Assembly (NCBI GenBank): GCA_900542555.1 | Contig: UQNU01000059.1 | Span: 1-12,733 of the forward strand | DNA: 12,733 nt | Direction: 5' to 3' | From: an uncultured Collinsella sp. | GTDB taxonomy: Bacteria; Actinomycetota; Coriobacteriia; Coriobacteriales; Coriobacteriaceae | Program-made: the position numbers and the translations under genes | Notes under the pieces: model-generated | Seen by the model: the letters and a program-made list of their open reading frames with translations, nothing else | What the model was told of the DNA's origin: nothing | Databases searched by the model: none | Part shown: positions 8,301 through 12,733 of the stretch, piece after piece | Layout: each line of letters opens with the position of its first letter | Position numbering within the stretch: the stretch's first letter is position 1

Positions 8301-9762
8301 TCGCGATATCCTCAACGGCTATTCCGAGGTTTTTGGCAAAACCCTCGAGGAACGAGCCGCAGCCCGCAGAGCACGCCTCGTTGACGACGATATCGGTCAG
8401 CACGCCGTGGTTGAGCCAGATGGCCTTCATATCCTGTCCGCCGATGTCGAGCACGAAGGTTGCATCGGGAACGCATGCGCACGCGGCGCGGGCGTGCGCG
8501 ACCGTCTCGACCGTATGGTAGTCGGCGTGGAACGCGCGCGCGAAAAGCTCCTCGCCGTATCCCGTGGTGCCCACGGCATCGATCGCAAGCGTGACTCCCG
8601 CTGTCTCCCAGCGGTTCTTCAAGCTGACAAGACCCTGTTGGGCGACGTCGAGCGGTCTGCCGTTATTAGACGCGTAGAACGAATCGACAAGCTCACCCGC
8701 CTCATCGACCAGGGCGAACTTGGTCGTCGTGCTCCCCGAATCGATACCGAGCGCCACACGCACCGTCTCTCCGGGCGCATACGCATCCGGACCCTTTGCC
8801 GGCGTCTCTTTGCCATGGCGTGCCGTAAAATCCGCCTGCTCGGCAGGTGTGGCAAAAAAGGGCTGGGCAAGACGTCCCTCCCCGCTTGCGGGCGCGACCG
8901 TCTCGAGCTTATCCAGCCGGACAAAAGCGTCGGGAAGGTCGATCGGTTGGGACGATGCGAACATGTCGGTCAGCGACAGGGCGGCACCGCGCGCGACCAT
9001 GATCTGCGGATCGCGCGGGACGATAACCTGATCGTCCGATAGATTCAGTTGCTCCCGGAACACGCGGACCAGTGTGGGGTTGTAGGCGAGCGTACCGCCC
9101 TCGAAGATTACCGGCGGCTCGATGTCGATACCCTGGGCCAGACCGCCGATCGTTTGGCGGGCGACCGCGTGAAGCGCCGAAAGCGCCAGGTCGGTGGTAG
9201 GAATGCCCTCGTTGAGCAGCGGCTGGATATCGGTCTTTGCGTACACGCCGCAGCGGCCCGAGACCTCGTGGACGGTCGTTCCCCGGCTTGCGAGCTGCTC
9301 GAACTCGCCCGATTCGGTGCCGACCCCCATGAGCTTTGCCATCTCGTCGATAAATGCACCGGTACCGCCTGCGCACGAGCCGTTCATGCGCATGTCGGCA
9401 ACCTCGATGTCTCCCTTATCGTTGGTGCGGAAGAAGATCATCTTGGCGTCTTGGCCGCCCAGCTCGATGGCGCAGCGCGTCTGCGGATAGAACCTGCTGA
9501 TCGCGAGCGCGTTGGCGACCACCTCCTGAACGTACGAGGCGCCCAGCGCGGTCGCGATATCGCGCGCACCCGAGCCGGTCACCGCAACGCGCAGTGACTC
9601 ATGGGGAAAGCGCTCGGCGAGCTCGCCGAGCATGGCGCGCACGCTCGCTGTCTGACACGCCCCGTGGCGGCGATATCCCCACCACGCCTCGGTCATATCC
9701 TCGTGCATCGCGTAAACTTTGGTCGTCGTCGACCCTACGTCCAGTCCTACTAGCAACGCCAT
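5323..9762 (-). CDS. Giant acyl-CoA dehydratase activase fusion (two BadF/HgdC domains plus DUF2229/HgdB-like regions)
   Basis: This 1479-residue cytosolic protein belongs to the 2-hydroxyacyl-CoA dehydratase activase-related family. HgdC-type activases use ATP and a [4Fe-4S] cluster to drive low-potential electrons into a partner dehydratase or reductase. Activase domain 1 (about 1-270) has GLDVGSTTTK (6-15), GGQDAKM (102-108), Cys130 in MNGSCAGGTGAF and Cys171 in SGRCGVYAKTDIQ, matching the two cluster ligands of HgdC. Activase domain 2 (about 335-600) has GIDSGSTTTK (339-348), GGQDMKA (441-447), Cys464 and Cys468 in NEACSAGCGSF, and Cys503. A CxxC-x3-C motif (627, 630, 634) plus Cys653 follows, likely another metal site. 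DUF2229-like sequence starts near 722 (IGIPRVLEFW), with CFPAK at 773-777. The C-terminal HgdB-like part holds CFPAQ (1120-1124), GDCRLTHY (1153-1160) and QPFGC (1414-1418). The start has GGAG 4 nt upstream of the ATG. No separate dehydratase alpha/beta genes are nearby. The substrate is unknown; the architecture is known from anaerobes, but I cannot assign a reaction. Confidence 0.9.
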   Translation of the reverse strand: MALLVGLDVGSTTTKVYAMHEDMTEAWWGYRRHGACQTASVRAMLGELAERFPHESLRVAVTGSGARDIATALGASYVQEVVANALAISRFYPQTRCAIELGGQDAKMIFFRTNDKGDIEVADMRMNGSCAGGTGAFIDEMAKLMGVGTESGEFEQLASRGTTVHEVSGRCGVYAKTDIQPLLNEGIPTTDLALSALHAVARQTIGGLAQGIDIEPPVIFEGGTLAYNPTLVRVFREQLNLSDDQVIVPRDPQIMVARGAALSLTDMFASSQPIDLPDAFVRLDKLETVAPASGEGRLAQPFFATPAEQADFTARHGKETPAKGPDAYAPGETVRVALGIDSGSTTTKFALVDEAGELVDSFYASNNGRPLDVAQQGLVSLKNRWETAGVTLAIDAVGTTGYGEELFARAFHADYHTVETVAHARAACACVPDATFVLDIGGQDMKAIWLNHGVLTDIVVNEACSAGCGSFLEGFAKNLGIAVEDIATEAFSSKAPAVLGSRCTVFMNSSVVSEQRRGKGPGDIMAGLCRSIIENVFTKVIRVSNLNRLGDKVVVQGGTFRNDAVLRAFEQYLGKPVTRAPHPGLMGAIGIALLAREECRKGDAGTSFIGLDAVERFEHREFGGVTCRRCNNRCQRAVVAFGDGSLYVTGNRCPRGGAISWDELVREVPAAEELRPQGACEAQAPGTGRDRTAAAPNLFVDREKLLFESYPTVPVSGGRDVTIGIPRVLEFWDTMPFWSTFFSTLGFKVRVSGRSTKAMYERGLAHVTSDTVCFPAKLVHGHIRNLVDAGVDRIFMPIITTVPTENTASTSEWMCAVVKGYPYVMRNSDNPEERFGVPFDTPLFHWYDEGDRNRQLKAWCKETFDIDADLVAKATEQADRAQETFENQLQLRGRQVLENVREDGGYAVVIASRPYHNDPLVNHGLPKLFSERGIPVLTPDAVPGVCNVDLSNSRIDIVNNYHARMLSCAVIVASTPELELVQMGSFGCGHDAYLTDEIARMMGEMGSKVPMMIKLDESDVAGPMGIRVRSFIESVNRRRAEERAEGARVHAVHPLDDPYKVKYTKRDRHDKIALVPNTSHAFCRLMTAAMRNQGVRAEALDIGREDAIRLGKRYVHNDICFPAQIVIGEALAALKSGKYDPHDVAVVTGKYIGDCRLTHYMPLLRRALDDAGYDYVPVLTNDDVDAHNAHPGFKLGLGPSIQIAYGLPMIDALEAMLRRIRPYELEKGAADAAFDRALDEVIEGMERSGLRGQATGFKRALAIMDAVPYDRSNPHPTVLIVGEYLLNFHLGANHEIERYLEDNGLEVIEARMTDVIRKTYFYKHAQSREFHVDLSLPEKAWYATADNLFELAHDRCDRLGAASPLYEPPTRMPELVRASDKILHHTFDAGEGVLIPAEILEHAKRGCRNFVILQPFGCLPNHVVGRGLIHALKEQYPTAQFLPLDYDPDVSFANVENRLQMLIMNAKAQGCGEAHGETA

Positions 9763-9794
9763 AATGCTCCGTCTCTCGCATTTTTCCCGCTAGA

Positions 9795-9803
9795 GATATA
9801 CCA
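9795..9803 (-). promoter_or_regulatory. Extended -10 promoter element for the activase/TetR operon
   Basis: The minus strand reads TGGTATATC here: the TGn extension followed by TATATC, which matches four of six -10 bases. It lies 33 bp upstream of the activase ATG, giving a predicted 5' UTR of about 25 nt. No good -35 hexamer is present, and the -35 position falls in the 21-bp palindrome. A repressor bound there would block RNA polymerase. Confidence 0.4.
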
Positions 9804-9811
9804 CTCTACGT

Positions 9812-9832
9812 AATACAACAGACTGTTGTATT
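9812..9832. promoter_or_regulatory. Perfect 21-bp palindrome, probable TetR operator
   Basis: AATACAACAG (9812-9821) and CTGTTGTATT (9823-9832) are exact reverse complements around a single central A. The site lies 50-70 bp upstream of the activase start codon and just upstream of the -10 element. Length, symmetry and position fit a TetR-family dimer site. The regulator encoded at the end of the same operon is the natural candidate to bind it. The AT-rich arms and lack of a following T run argue against a terminator. Confidence 0.7.
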
Positions 9833-9844
9833 TAAACTCCGTAT

Positions 9845-9877
9845 AAAAAGCGGCTGCCGAAACGCTTCAGCAGCCGC
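9845..9877 (-). terminator. Intrinsic terminator after the DUF2798-type gene
   Basis: Perfect 8-bp arms (GCGGCTGC at 9850-9857 and GCAGCCGC at 9870-9877) enclose a 12-nt loop. On the minus strand the stem is followed directly by TTTTT (9849-9845). It lies about 170 bp beyond the stop of the membrane protein gene and just upstream of the activase promoter, insulating the two units. Confidence 0.85.
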
Positions 9878-9989
9878 CGAATGCACCAACAGATTGTTCT
9901 GCGCGCTAGCACGTCGGGCAACGGAGCAGCACGGGCCCTCCGGTCATGCGCACCGCTCACGCCCGCGATGTCGCCGAGAGAGCTATCCA

Positions 9990-10041
9990 CGCTTAGGGCT
10001 CCAACCAAGCAAGTCGCCCGCGCTCAGCAGATCCCTAAGCG
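9990..10041 (-). other. Long-range inverted repeat just past the DUF2798 stop
   Basis: CGCTTAGGG (9990-9998) and CCCTAAGCG (10033-10041) are perfect 9-bp complements with a 34-nt loop, starting two bases beyond the stop codon of the upstream gene. No T run follows. It may be a 3' UTR stabilising structure. The 9880-10043 stretch otherwise holds no gene I can support. Confidence 0.3.
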
Positions 10042-10043
10042 AG

Positions 10044-10592
10044 CTACTCGCACTCAGGAGCCATAGCCTGCTCCAAGAGCTCGGCATGCTCCTCCTCGAA
10101 AACCGTCCCCACAGGGAAGGCGCGACGGAAGACGAAGTGGGAAATCGGACCGGCTACCAAAAGGTTCCACGGCAGCGCCATCACAAAATTATGCGGGATG
10201 TTGATCATCCAGATCGCGGGCACGGAATACAGGTTCGCAAGGATGCCGCCGGGCATGTGCGTCAGACCCTCGCAGGCACCGTACAGCGACATGATGATAA
10301 CCATGGGAACAACCATGCAGGAGCTGACGGCGAGCGTCATGGCAAGCGGCGAGCTCTTGCCCGGCGTGACCAGGAATTTAAAGGCGAAGCCCTTAGCAAG
10401 GGGGCTGGCAACAAACCAGTCGCAGCACATGGCAAAAACGTAGGCAACGGGGAAGCCGAGCCACGCGGCGGCAACAACCTCGCCGTTGATGGCCCCATGC
10501 TGCAGGGCGACGTTGTAGATGCTCATCGAGAGCACCATGCAAAAGCACATGATAAAGGTGAACAGCAGGCTCTCTCGTTTGTTGATAGGCAT
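10044..10592 (-). CDS. DUF2798-family four-TM membrane protein
   Basis: This is a predicted inner-membrane protein of 182 residues and unknown function. It resembles the DUF2798 family: the start MPINKRESLLFTFIM and a second, similar segment PLAMTLAVSSCMVVPMV suggest two related halves of two helices each. Hydrophobic segments are at about 9-29, 42-63, 83-104 and 125-146. A short acidic C terminus follows (FEEEHAELLEQ, 165-175). The start is the ATG at 10590-10592; an AAGGA lies about 10 nt upstream, inside a short inverted repeat (10593-10609). A GTG farther upstream would add 13 residues not typical of the family. The gene follows the ThrE-like exporter on the same strand but is separated by about 310 bp with strong hairpins, so it is probably its own transcription unit or under attenuation. 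The family assignment is from the sequence pattern only, and no catalytic residues are evident. Confidence 0.75.
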   Translation of the reverse strand: MPINKRESLLFTFIMCFCMVLSMSIYNVALQHGAINGEVVAAAWLGFPVAYVFAMCCDWFVASPLAKGFAFKFLVTPGKSSPLAMTLAVSSCMVVPMVIIMSLYGACEGLTHMPGGILANLYSVPAIWMINIPHNFVMALPWNLLVAGPISHFVFRRAFPVGTVFEEEHAELLEQAMAPECE

Positions 10593-10609
10593 AAAGGACA
10601 AAATCCTTT
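10593..10609 (-). promoter_or_regulatory. Inverted repeat covering the ribosome-binding site of the DUF2798 gene
   Basis: On the minus strand AAAGGA (10609-10604) and TCCTTT (10598-10593) are perfect 6-bp complements with a 5-nt loop, ending right at the ATG. The AAGGA is the only Shine-Dalgarno candidate and would be paired when the hairpin forms. That could lower or regulate translation initiation. Confidence 0.4.
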
Positions 10610-10636
10610 CTGTGTTACGCCGCGGCACCACGCAAC

Positions 10637-10686
10637 AAAAACGGGCGGGCGAGATGGAGCTGTTGGGACTTCATCTCGCCCGCCCG
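10637..10686 (-). terminator. Strong intrinsic terminator between the ThrE-like and DUF2798 genes
   Basis: Perfect 15-bp arms (CGGGCGGGCGAGATG at 10642-10656 and CATCTCGCCCGCCCG at 10672-10686) enclose a 15-nt loop. On the minus strand the stem is followed by TTTTTGTTG. It ends 45 bp upstream of the DUF2798 start codon and 220 bp beyond the exporter stop. It may end the exporter transcript, attenuate the DUF2798 gene, or both. Confidence 0.9.
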
Positions 10687-10802
10687 CGATACGTGCGTCT
10701 GCGACTACTTATGTGGTGGAACTACCCTAACACGAACGGCGCGCGCTTCGTAAGCGTTGAGTTTATGAAGATGCAGGGCACCAATAATCCCCCGACCCCA
10801 TA
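10687..10802. other. Intergenic segment without a supported gene
   Basis: I see no gene here. A minus-strand reading frame of about 66 codons is open from 10905 to 10705, but it would start with TTG inside a palindrome, runs through both palindromes and has no recognisable product. A promoter for the DUF2798 gene may lie here, but I found no good -35/-10 pair. Confidence 0.3.
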
Positions 10803-10869
10803 AGTTGCGGTGGAATACGGACTGTTTTGACCCTTTAAGCAGCAATTCAGTCTCTATTTCACCGCAACT
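10803..10869. repeat. Palindromic element B: 10-bp arms with nested inner stem
   Basis: AGTTGCGGTG (10803-10812) and CACCGCAACT (10860-10869) are perfect complements. Inside, GACTG (10820-10824) and CAGTC (10848-10852) form a second 5-bp stem, so the element could fold into a nested hairpin of about 67 nt. There is no T tract. It is separated by three bases from a second palindrome. The pair resembles a REP/BIME or MITE-like non-coding element, or a structured RNA. Confidence 0.55.
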
Positions 10870-10872
10870 CAT

Positions 10873-10905
10873 TTGGTGCAAAGTGACCAGTCCTCCTTGC
10901 ACCAA
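10873..10905. repeat. Palindromic element A directly after the ThrE-like stop codon
   Basis: TTGGTGCAA (10873-10881) and TTGCACCAA (10897-10905) are perfect 9-bp complements with a 15-nt loop. The repeat begins at the base next to the exporter's TAA stop. No T run follows on the minus strand, so it is not a standard terminator. It appears to form a composite with element B. Confidence 0.55.
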
Positions 10906-12474
10906 TTAGCTGGTGTGGCGCCAGCGAGGGTCGGTGAGCGTACGCGCCACACCCAGACCAACGGGCAAAAACGCCACGATGAGCACTGCACGCACAAACC
11001 AACCGAGCATATTGACCGTATCGAAGGTGCACATGTAGTACATCGAGCGATACAGATACAGGCCCGGCACCATAATGACAATTGATGGCACCGTGAGGGC
11101 GATACGTGGGTAGGTGAGCTTGACTTCGGCCAAGCTTGCCAGCAGCCCCGATACCAGCGCGCCGATAAACGCTGCCGCCTCGGGAGGCATTCCCGCGCTG
11201 AGGCCCAGGAAGGGAAACATCGTCGGCGCATCGACGAGCGTAAGGCGCAAGGTATTGGACACGGCGCCGATCAGCCCAGCTGCCGCGGCCATCTTTACCG
11301 GGCTGTTGAACATCACCGAGAAGCCGAATACGCCAACGAAGCTCATCACCACGCGCAGGAGCGTAAGAGCAAGCGGCGAAAGGCCGAGCGGGGCAAAATC
11401 ATCCGGTGCCAGCCCCACACATTCGGCAACCATCCAACCTACGAGGGTCGCCATCACAATAATCGACACAGCATACGAAAGACGTTCAATGCCGCTTCGC
11501 ATATCGAGCTTAGCGATGTCGAGGCCTGCCGTAATGAGGGGAAAGCCGGGAATCACAAAGAGCATGGCGCCGATATAGCCTTCTTGGTGCGACATTGCCC
11601 CCGGTATGACCTGGCCAAGGCCGAGCAATGCCAGCAGATACGAAACGCAAGCGAGCGCAACACCAGTCGTCAGCGCGCTAAACTGGCCAAGACCCTGCTT
11701 GAGAATATGGGAGCGAGCAAAGTTACCGACACCAGCGCCTACGAATGCGCAGGCCATCTCGATAGGGCCGCCGCCGAGCAAGAAGACGAAGGCGCCGCAA
11801 GCACAGGCTGCCGCAAGGCCCTGTTGCCAGGAAGCGTAATCGGGCTTCGAGCTCTCAACGGTCTTGAGCATCTCGTGGTATTCGTGCACGGTAAACCGGC
11901 GCCCATACGTCTCGATTTCCTTTAAGAAGCTCTCCATCATCCAAATGCGATGGGTGTTGACTCCCGTTGTGGGCAGGCTGACAACCTCGTTAAAGCAGTG
12001 GCCATCTTCGATGCAGGTGCACTCAAACGACAGAAGACTCAGGTCGACGTGAATCGTGACGCCGAGCACAGCGGCAACACGATTCATGGTATCGCGCACG
12101 CGCCAGGCACCCGTTCCGCTTGCCAGCATAAGCATGCCGGTGCGGCAGATGATGGATGATTTATCGGTGAGCGGCGCATCGACGGCAAGCTCATCGCCTG
12201 CCGTCACGATCTGGTGCCAGTCAGTTTTCATATGGAGCGCGCCGGCACGAACGCCGTGGTGCATGGGGGCTCTCGAAAGCAGCGAGTCAAGGCGCGAAGG
12301 CTGTGGGGGCTCCGTTGATTCGTCCTCAACCTCATCAGTCTCTTCATCGACCAGATCAAAGGAATCAAGCGGCGCTGGCTCGCGACGGTCGATCAGCTCC
12401 TCGTCCTCATCATCAAAGTAATTGAACTGATCGAGCATGTCCTCTTCGATTGAACGCTCGCTCGCGTCGTCCAT
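10906..12474 (-). CDS. ThrE-family threonine/serine exporter homologue
   Basis: This is a predicted inner-membrane transporter of 522 residues. It has the two-part ThrE layout: an N-terminal DUF1212-like region with a soluble front part (about 105-210, including MLMLASGTGAWRVRDTMNRV) and about five helices, then a ThrE_2-like second half. Hydrophobic segments are near 217-235, 238-255, 266-288, 297-318, 333-353, 367-388, 392-409, 432-450, 459-476 and 490-511, giving about ten. The characterised relative, Corynebacterium glutamicum ThrE, exports threonine and serine; the substrate here is inferred. The first 60 or so residues are an acidic, low-complexity tail (many Asp/Glu, for example 20-27 and 43-54), which suggests a cytoplasmic regulatory tail. 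The start is the ATG at 12472-12474, with GGAAGGGAG about 7 nt upstream. The leader upstream holds interleaved inverted repeats and may control expression. Confidence 0.85.
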   Translation of the reverse strand: MDDASERSIEEDMLDQFNYFDDEDEELIDRREPAPLDSFDLVDEETDEVEDESTEPPQPSRLDSLLSRAPMHHGVRAGALHMKTDWHQIVTAGDELAVDAPLTDKSSIICRTGMLMLASGTGAWRVRDTMNRVAAVLGVTIHVDLSLLSFECTCIEDGHCFNEVVSLPTTGVNTHRIWMMESFLKEIETYGRRFTVHEYHEMLKTVESSKPDYASWQQGLAAACACGAFVFLLGGGPIEMACAFVGAGVGNFARSHILKQGLGQFSALTTGVALACVSYLLALLGLGQVIPGAMSHQEGYIGAMLFVIPGFPLITAGLDIAKLDMRSGIERLSYAVSIIVMATLVGWMVAECVGLAPDDFAPLGLSPLALTLLRVVMSFVGVFGFSVMFNSPVKMAAAAGLIGAVSNTLRLTLVDAPTMFPFLGLSAGMPPEAAAFIGALVSGLLASLAEVKLTYPRIALTVPSIVIMVPGLYLYRSMYYMCTFDTVNMLGWFVRAVLIVAFLPVGLGVARTLTDPRWRHTS

Positions 12475-12508
12475 ATAGACGCTCCCTTCCTACCGACTAA
12501 CCCCCATC

Positions 12509-12562
12509 CTAGGCAGCAACGGCTAAAGGAAACATAAAAGAGACGACTGTCATGCGAGCCAT
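12509..12562 (-). CDS. Possible 17-codon leader peptide upstream of the ThrE-like gene
   Basis: A short minus-strand frame starts at the ATG 12560-12562, encodes MARMTVVSFMFPLAVAA and stops at TAG (12509-12511), 34 bp before the exporter start. It runs through the second arms of both leader inverted repeats. The upstream GAG is a weak ribosome-binding site. The peptide is hydrophobic and has only one Thr and one Ser, so it is not a classical Thr-rich attenuator peptide. Too short for any similarity argument. Confidence 0.2.
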   Translation of the reverse strand: MARMTVVSFMFPLAVAA

Positions 12563-12588
12563 GTGCTCAACAGCCGTTGGGCAGTCGT
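12517..12588 (-). promoter_or_regulatory. Structured 5' leader of the ThrE-like gene with interleaved inverted repeats
   Basis: Repeat a pairs ACGACTG and CAGTCGT (12543-12549 with 12582-12588). Repeat b pairs CAACGGCT (12517-12524) with AGCCGTTG (12572-12579). Along the minus-strand RNA the order is a, b, a', b', so the two stems would either form a pseudoknot or exclude each other. After stem a-a' the RNA reads CTCTTTTATGTTT, a U-rich stretch. A GAGC/GCTC mini-stem lies within the loop of a. This topology suggests a terminator/antiterminator switch. Confidence 0.4.
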
Positions 12589-12604
12589 TTAAGAACGTCC
12601 CCAA

Positions 12605-12631
12605 TGACTACATCGATGTTCTAAGTGTCAA
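12605..12631 (-). promoter_or_regulatory. Candidate promoter of the ThrE-like gene
   Basis: On the minus strand a perfect TTGACA (12631-12626) is followed after 15 nt by TAGTCA (12610-12605), a weak -10. Another TTGACT lies just upstream as part of a GTTGAC tandem repeat. Transcription would begin near 12598, immediately before the first arm of the leader repeats. The good -35 supports it; the poor -10 and short spacing count against it. Confidence 0.35.
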
Positions 12632-12695
12632 CCAAGTCAACGCCGCAGGTAGAGGACGGACAGCGAGCGACGTCCAGGGCGAACAAGTTGGCATG

Positions 12696-12733
12696 AAAAA
12701 GGCAAGGCATAGACCTTCTGGTCATGCCTTGCC
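12696..12733 (-). terminator. Intrinsic terminator of a gene beyond the right edge
   Basis: Perfect 10-bp arms (GGCAAGGCAT at 12701-12710 and ATGCCTTGCC at 12724-12733) with an inner GACC/GGTC stem are followed on the minus strand by TTTTT (12700-12696). The hairpin reaches the last base of the window. It most likely ends a minus-strand transcript from outside; whether it also acts on the plus strand cannot be seen. Confidence 0.85.

Noticed and set aside
10705..10905. Minus-strand 66-codon frame between the exporter and DUF2798 genes
   Set aside because: It would start with TTG inside a palindrome, has no properly spaced ribosome-binding site, and resembles no known protein.
12551..12733. 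Plus-strand frame starting with ATG and open to the window end
   Set aside because: It has no clear ribosome-binding site, runs through a minus-strand terminator hairpin and the exporter promoter region, and has no recognisable product.

Overview
The window is high in GC and every convincing gene lies on the minus strand, so transcription runs from the right end towards position 1. The gene set suggests an anaerobic gut actinobacterium of the Coriobacteriia, most likely Collinsella or a close relative. It contains a ClpC-type AAA+ unfoldase, a large oxygen-sensitive-type acyl-CoA dehydratase activase fusion, an M20C dipeptidase, a ThrE-family exporter and a small DUF2798-type membrane protein. 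The genus is inferred from gene content and base composition; there is no rRNA or other marker in the window.

In the order of transcription: (1) the window opens at its right edge with a strong minus-strand terminator (12696-12733) belonging to a gene outside. (2) A roughly 120-nt leader follows, with two interleaved inverted repeats and a possible 17-codon leader peptide, upstream of a ThrE-family threonine/serine exporter homologue (10906-12474). (3) Its stop codon runs straight into two adjacent palindromes (10803-10905). A 15-bp perfect terminator hairpin (10637-10686) then lies just upstream of a four-TM DUF2798-family protein (10044-10592), which ends at its own terminator (9845-9877). 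(4) A perfect 21-bp palindrome and an extended -10 element precede a 1479-residue protein that fuses two BadF/HgdC-type ATPase activase domains to DUF2229/HgdB-like regions (5323-9762). A TetR-family regulator (4650-5339) overlaps its end by 17 bp, so the pair looks like an autoregulated two-gene operon. (5) clpC (1815-4457) has its own leader with a GC-rich hairpin and ends at a hairpin at 1758-1789. (6) pepD (143-1600) comes last.

The genes do not form one pathway. ClpC is protein quality control, PepD and ThrE handle amino acids and dipeptides, and the activase/TetR pair is a regulated anaerobic redox module of unknown substrate. The most interesting material is the activase/TetR module with its palindrome, and the structured 5' leaders of the ThrE-like, DUF2798 and clpC genes. 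I saw no tRNA, rRNA, CRISPR array, insertion sequence or phage gene.
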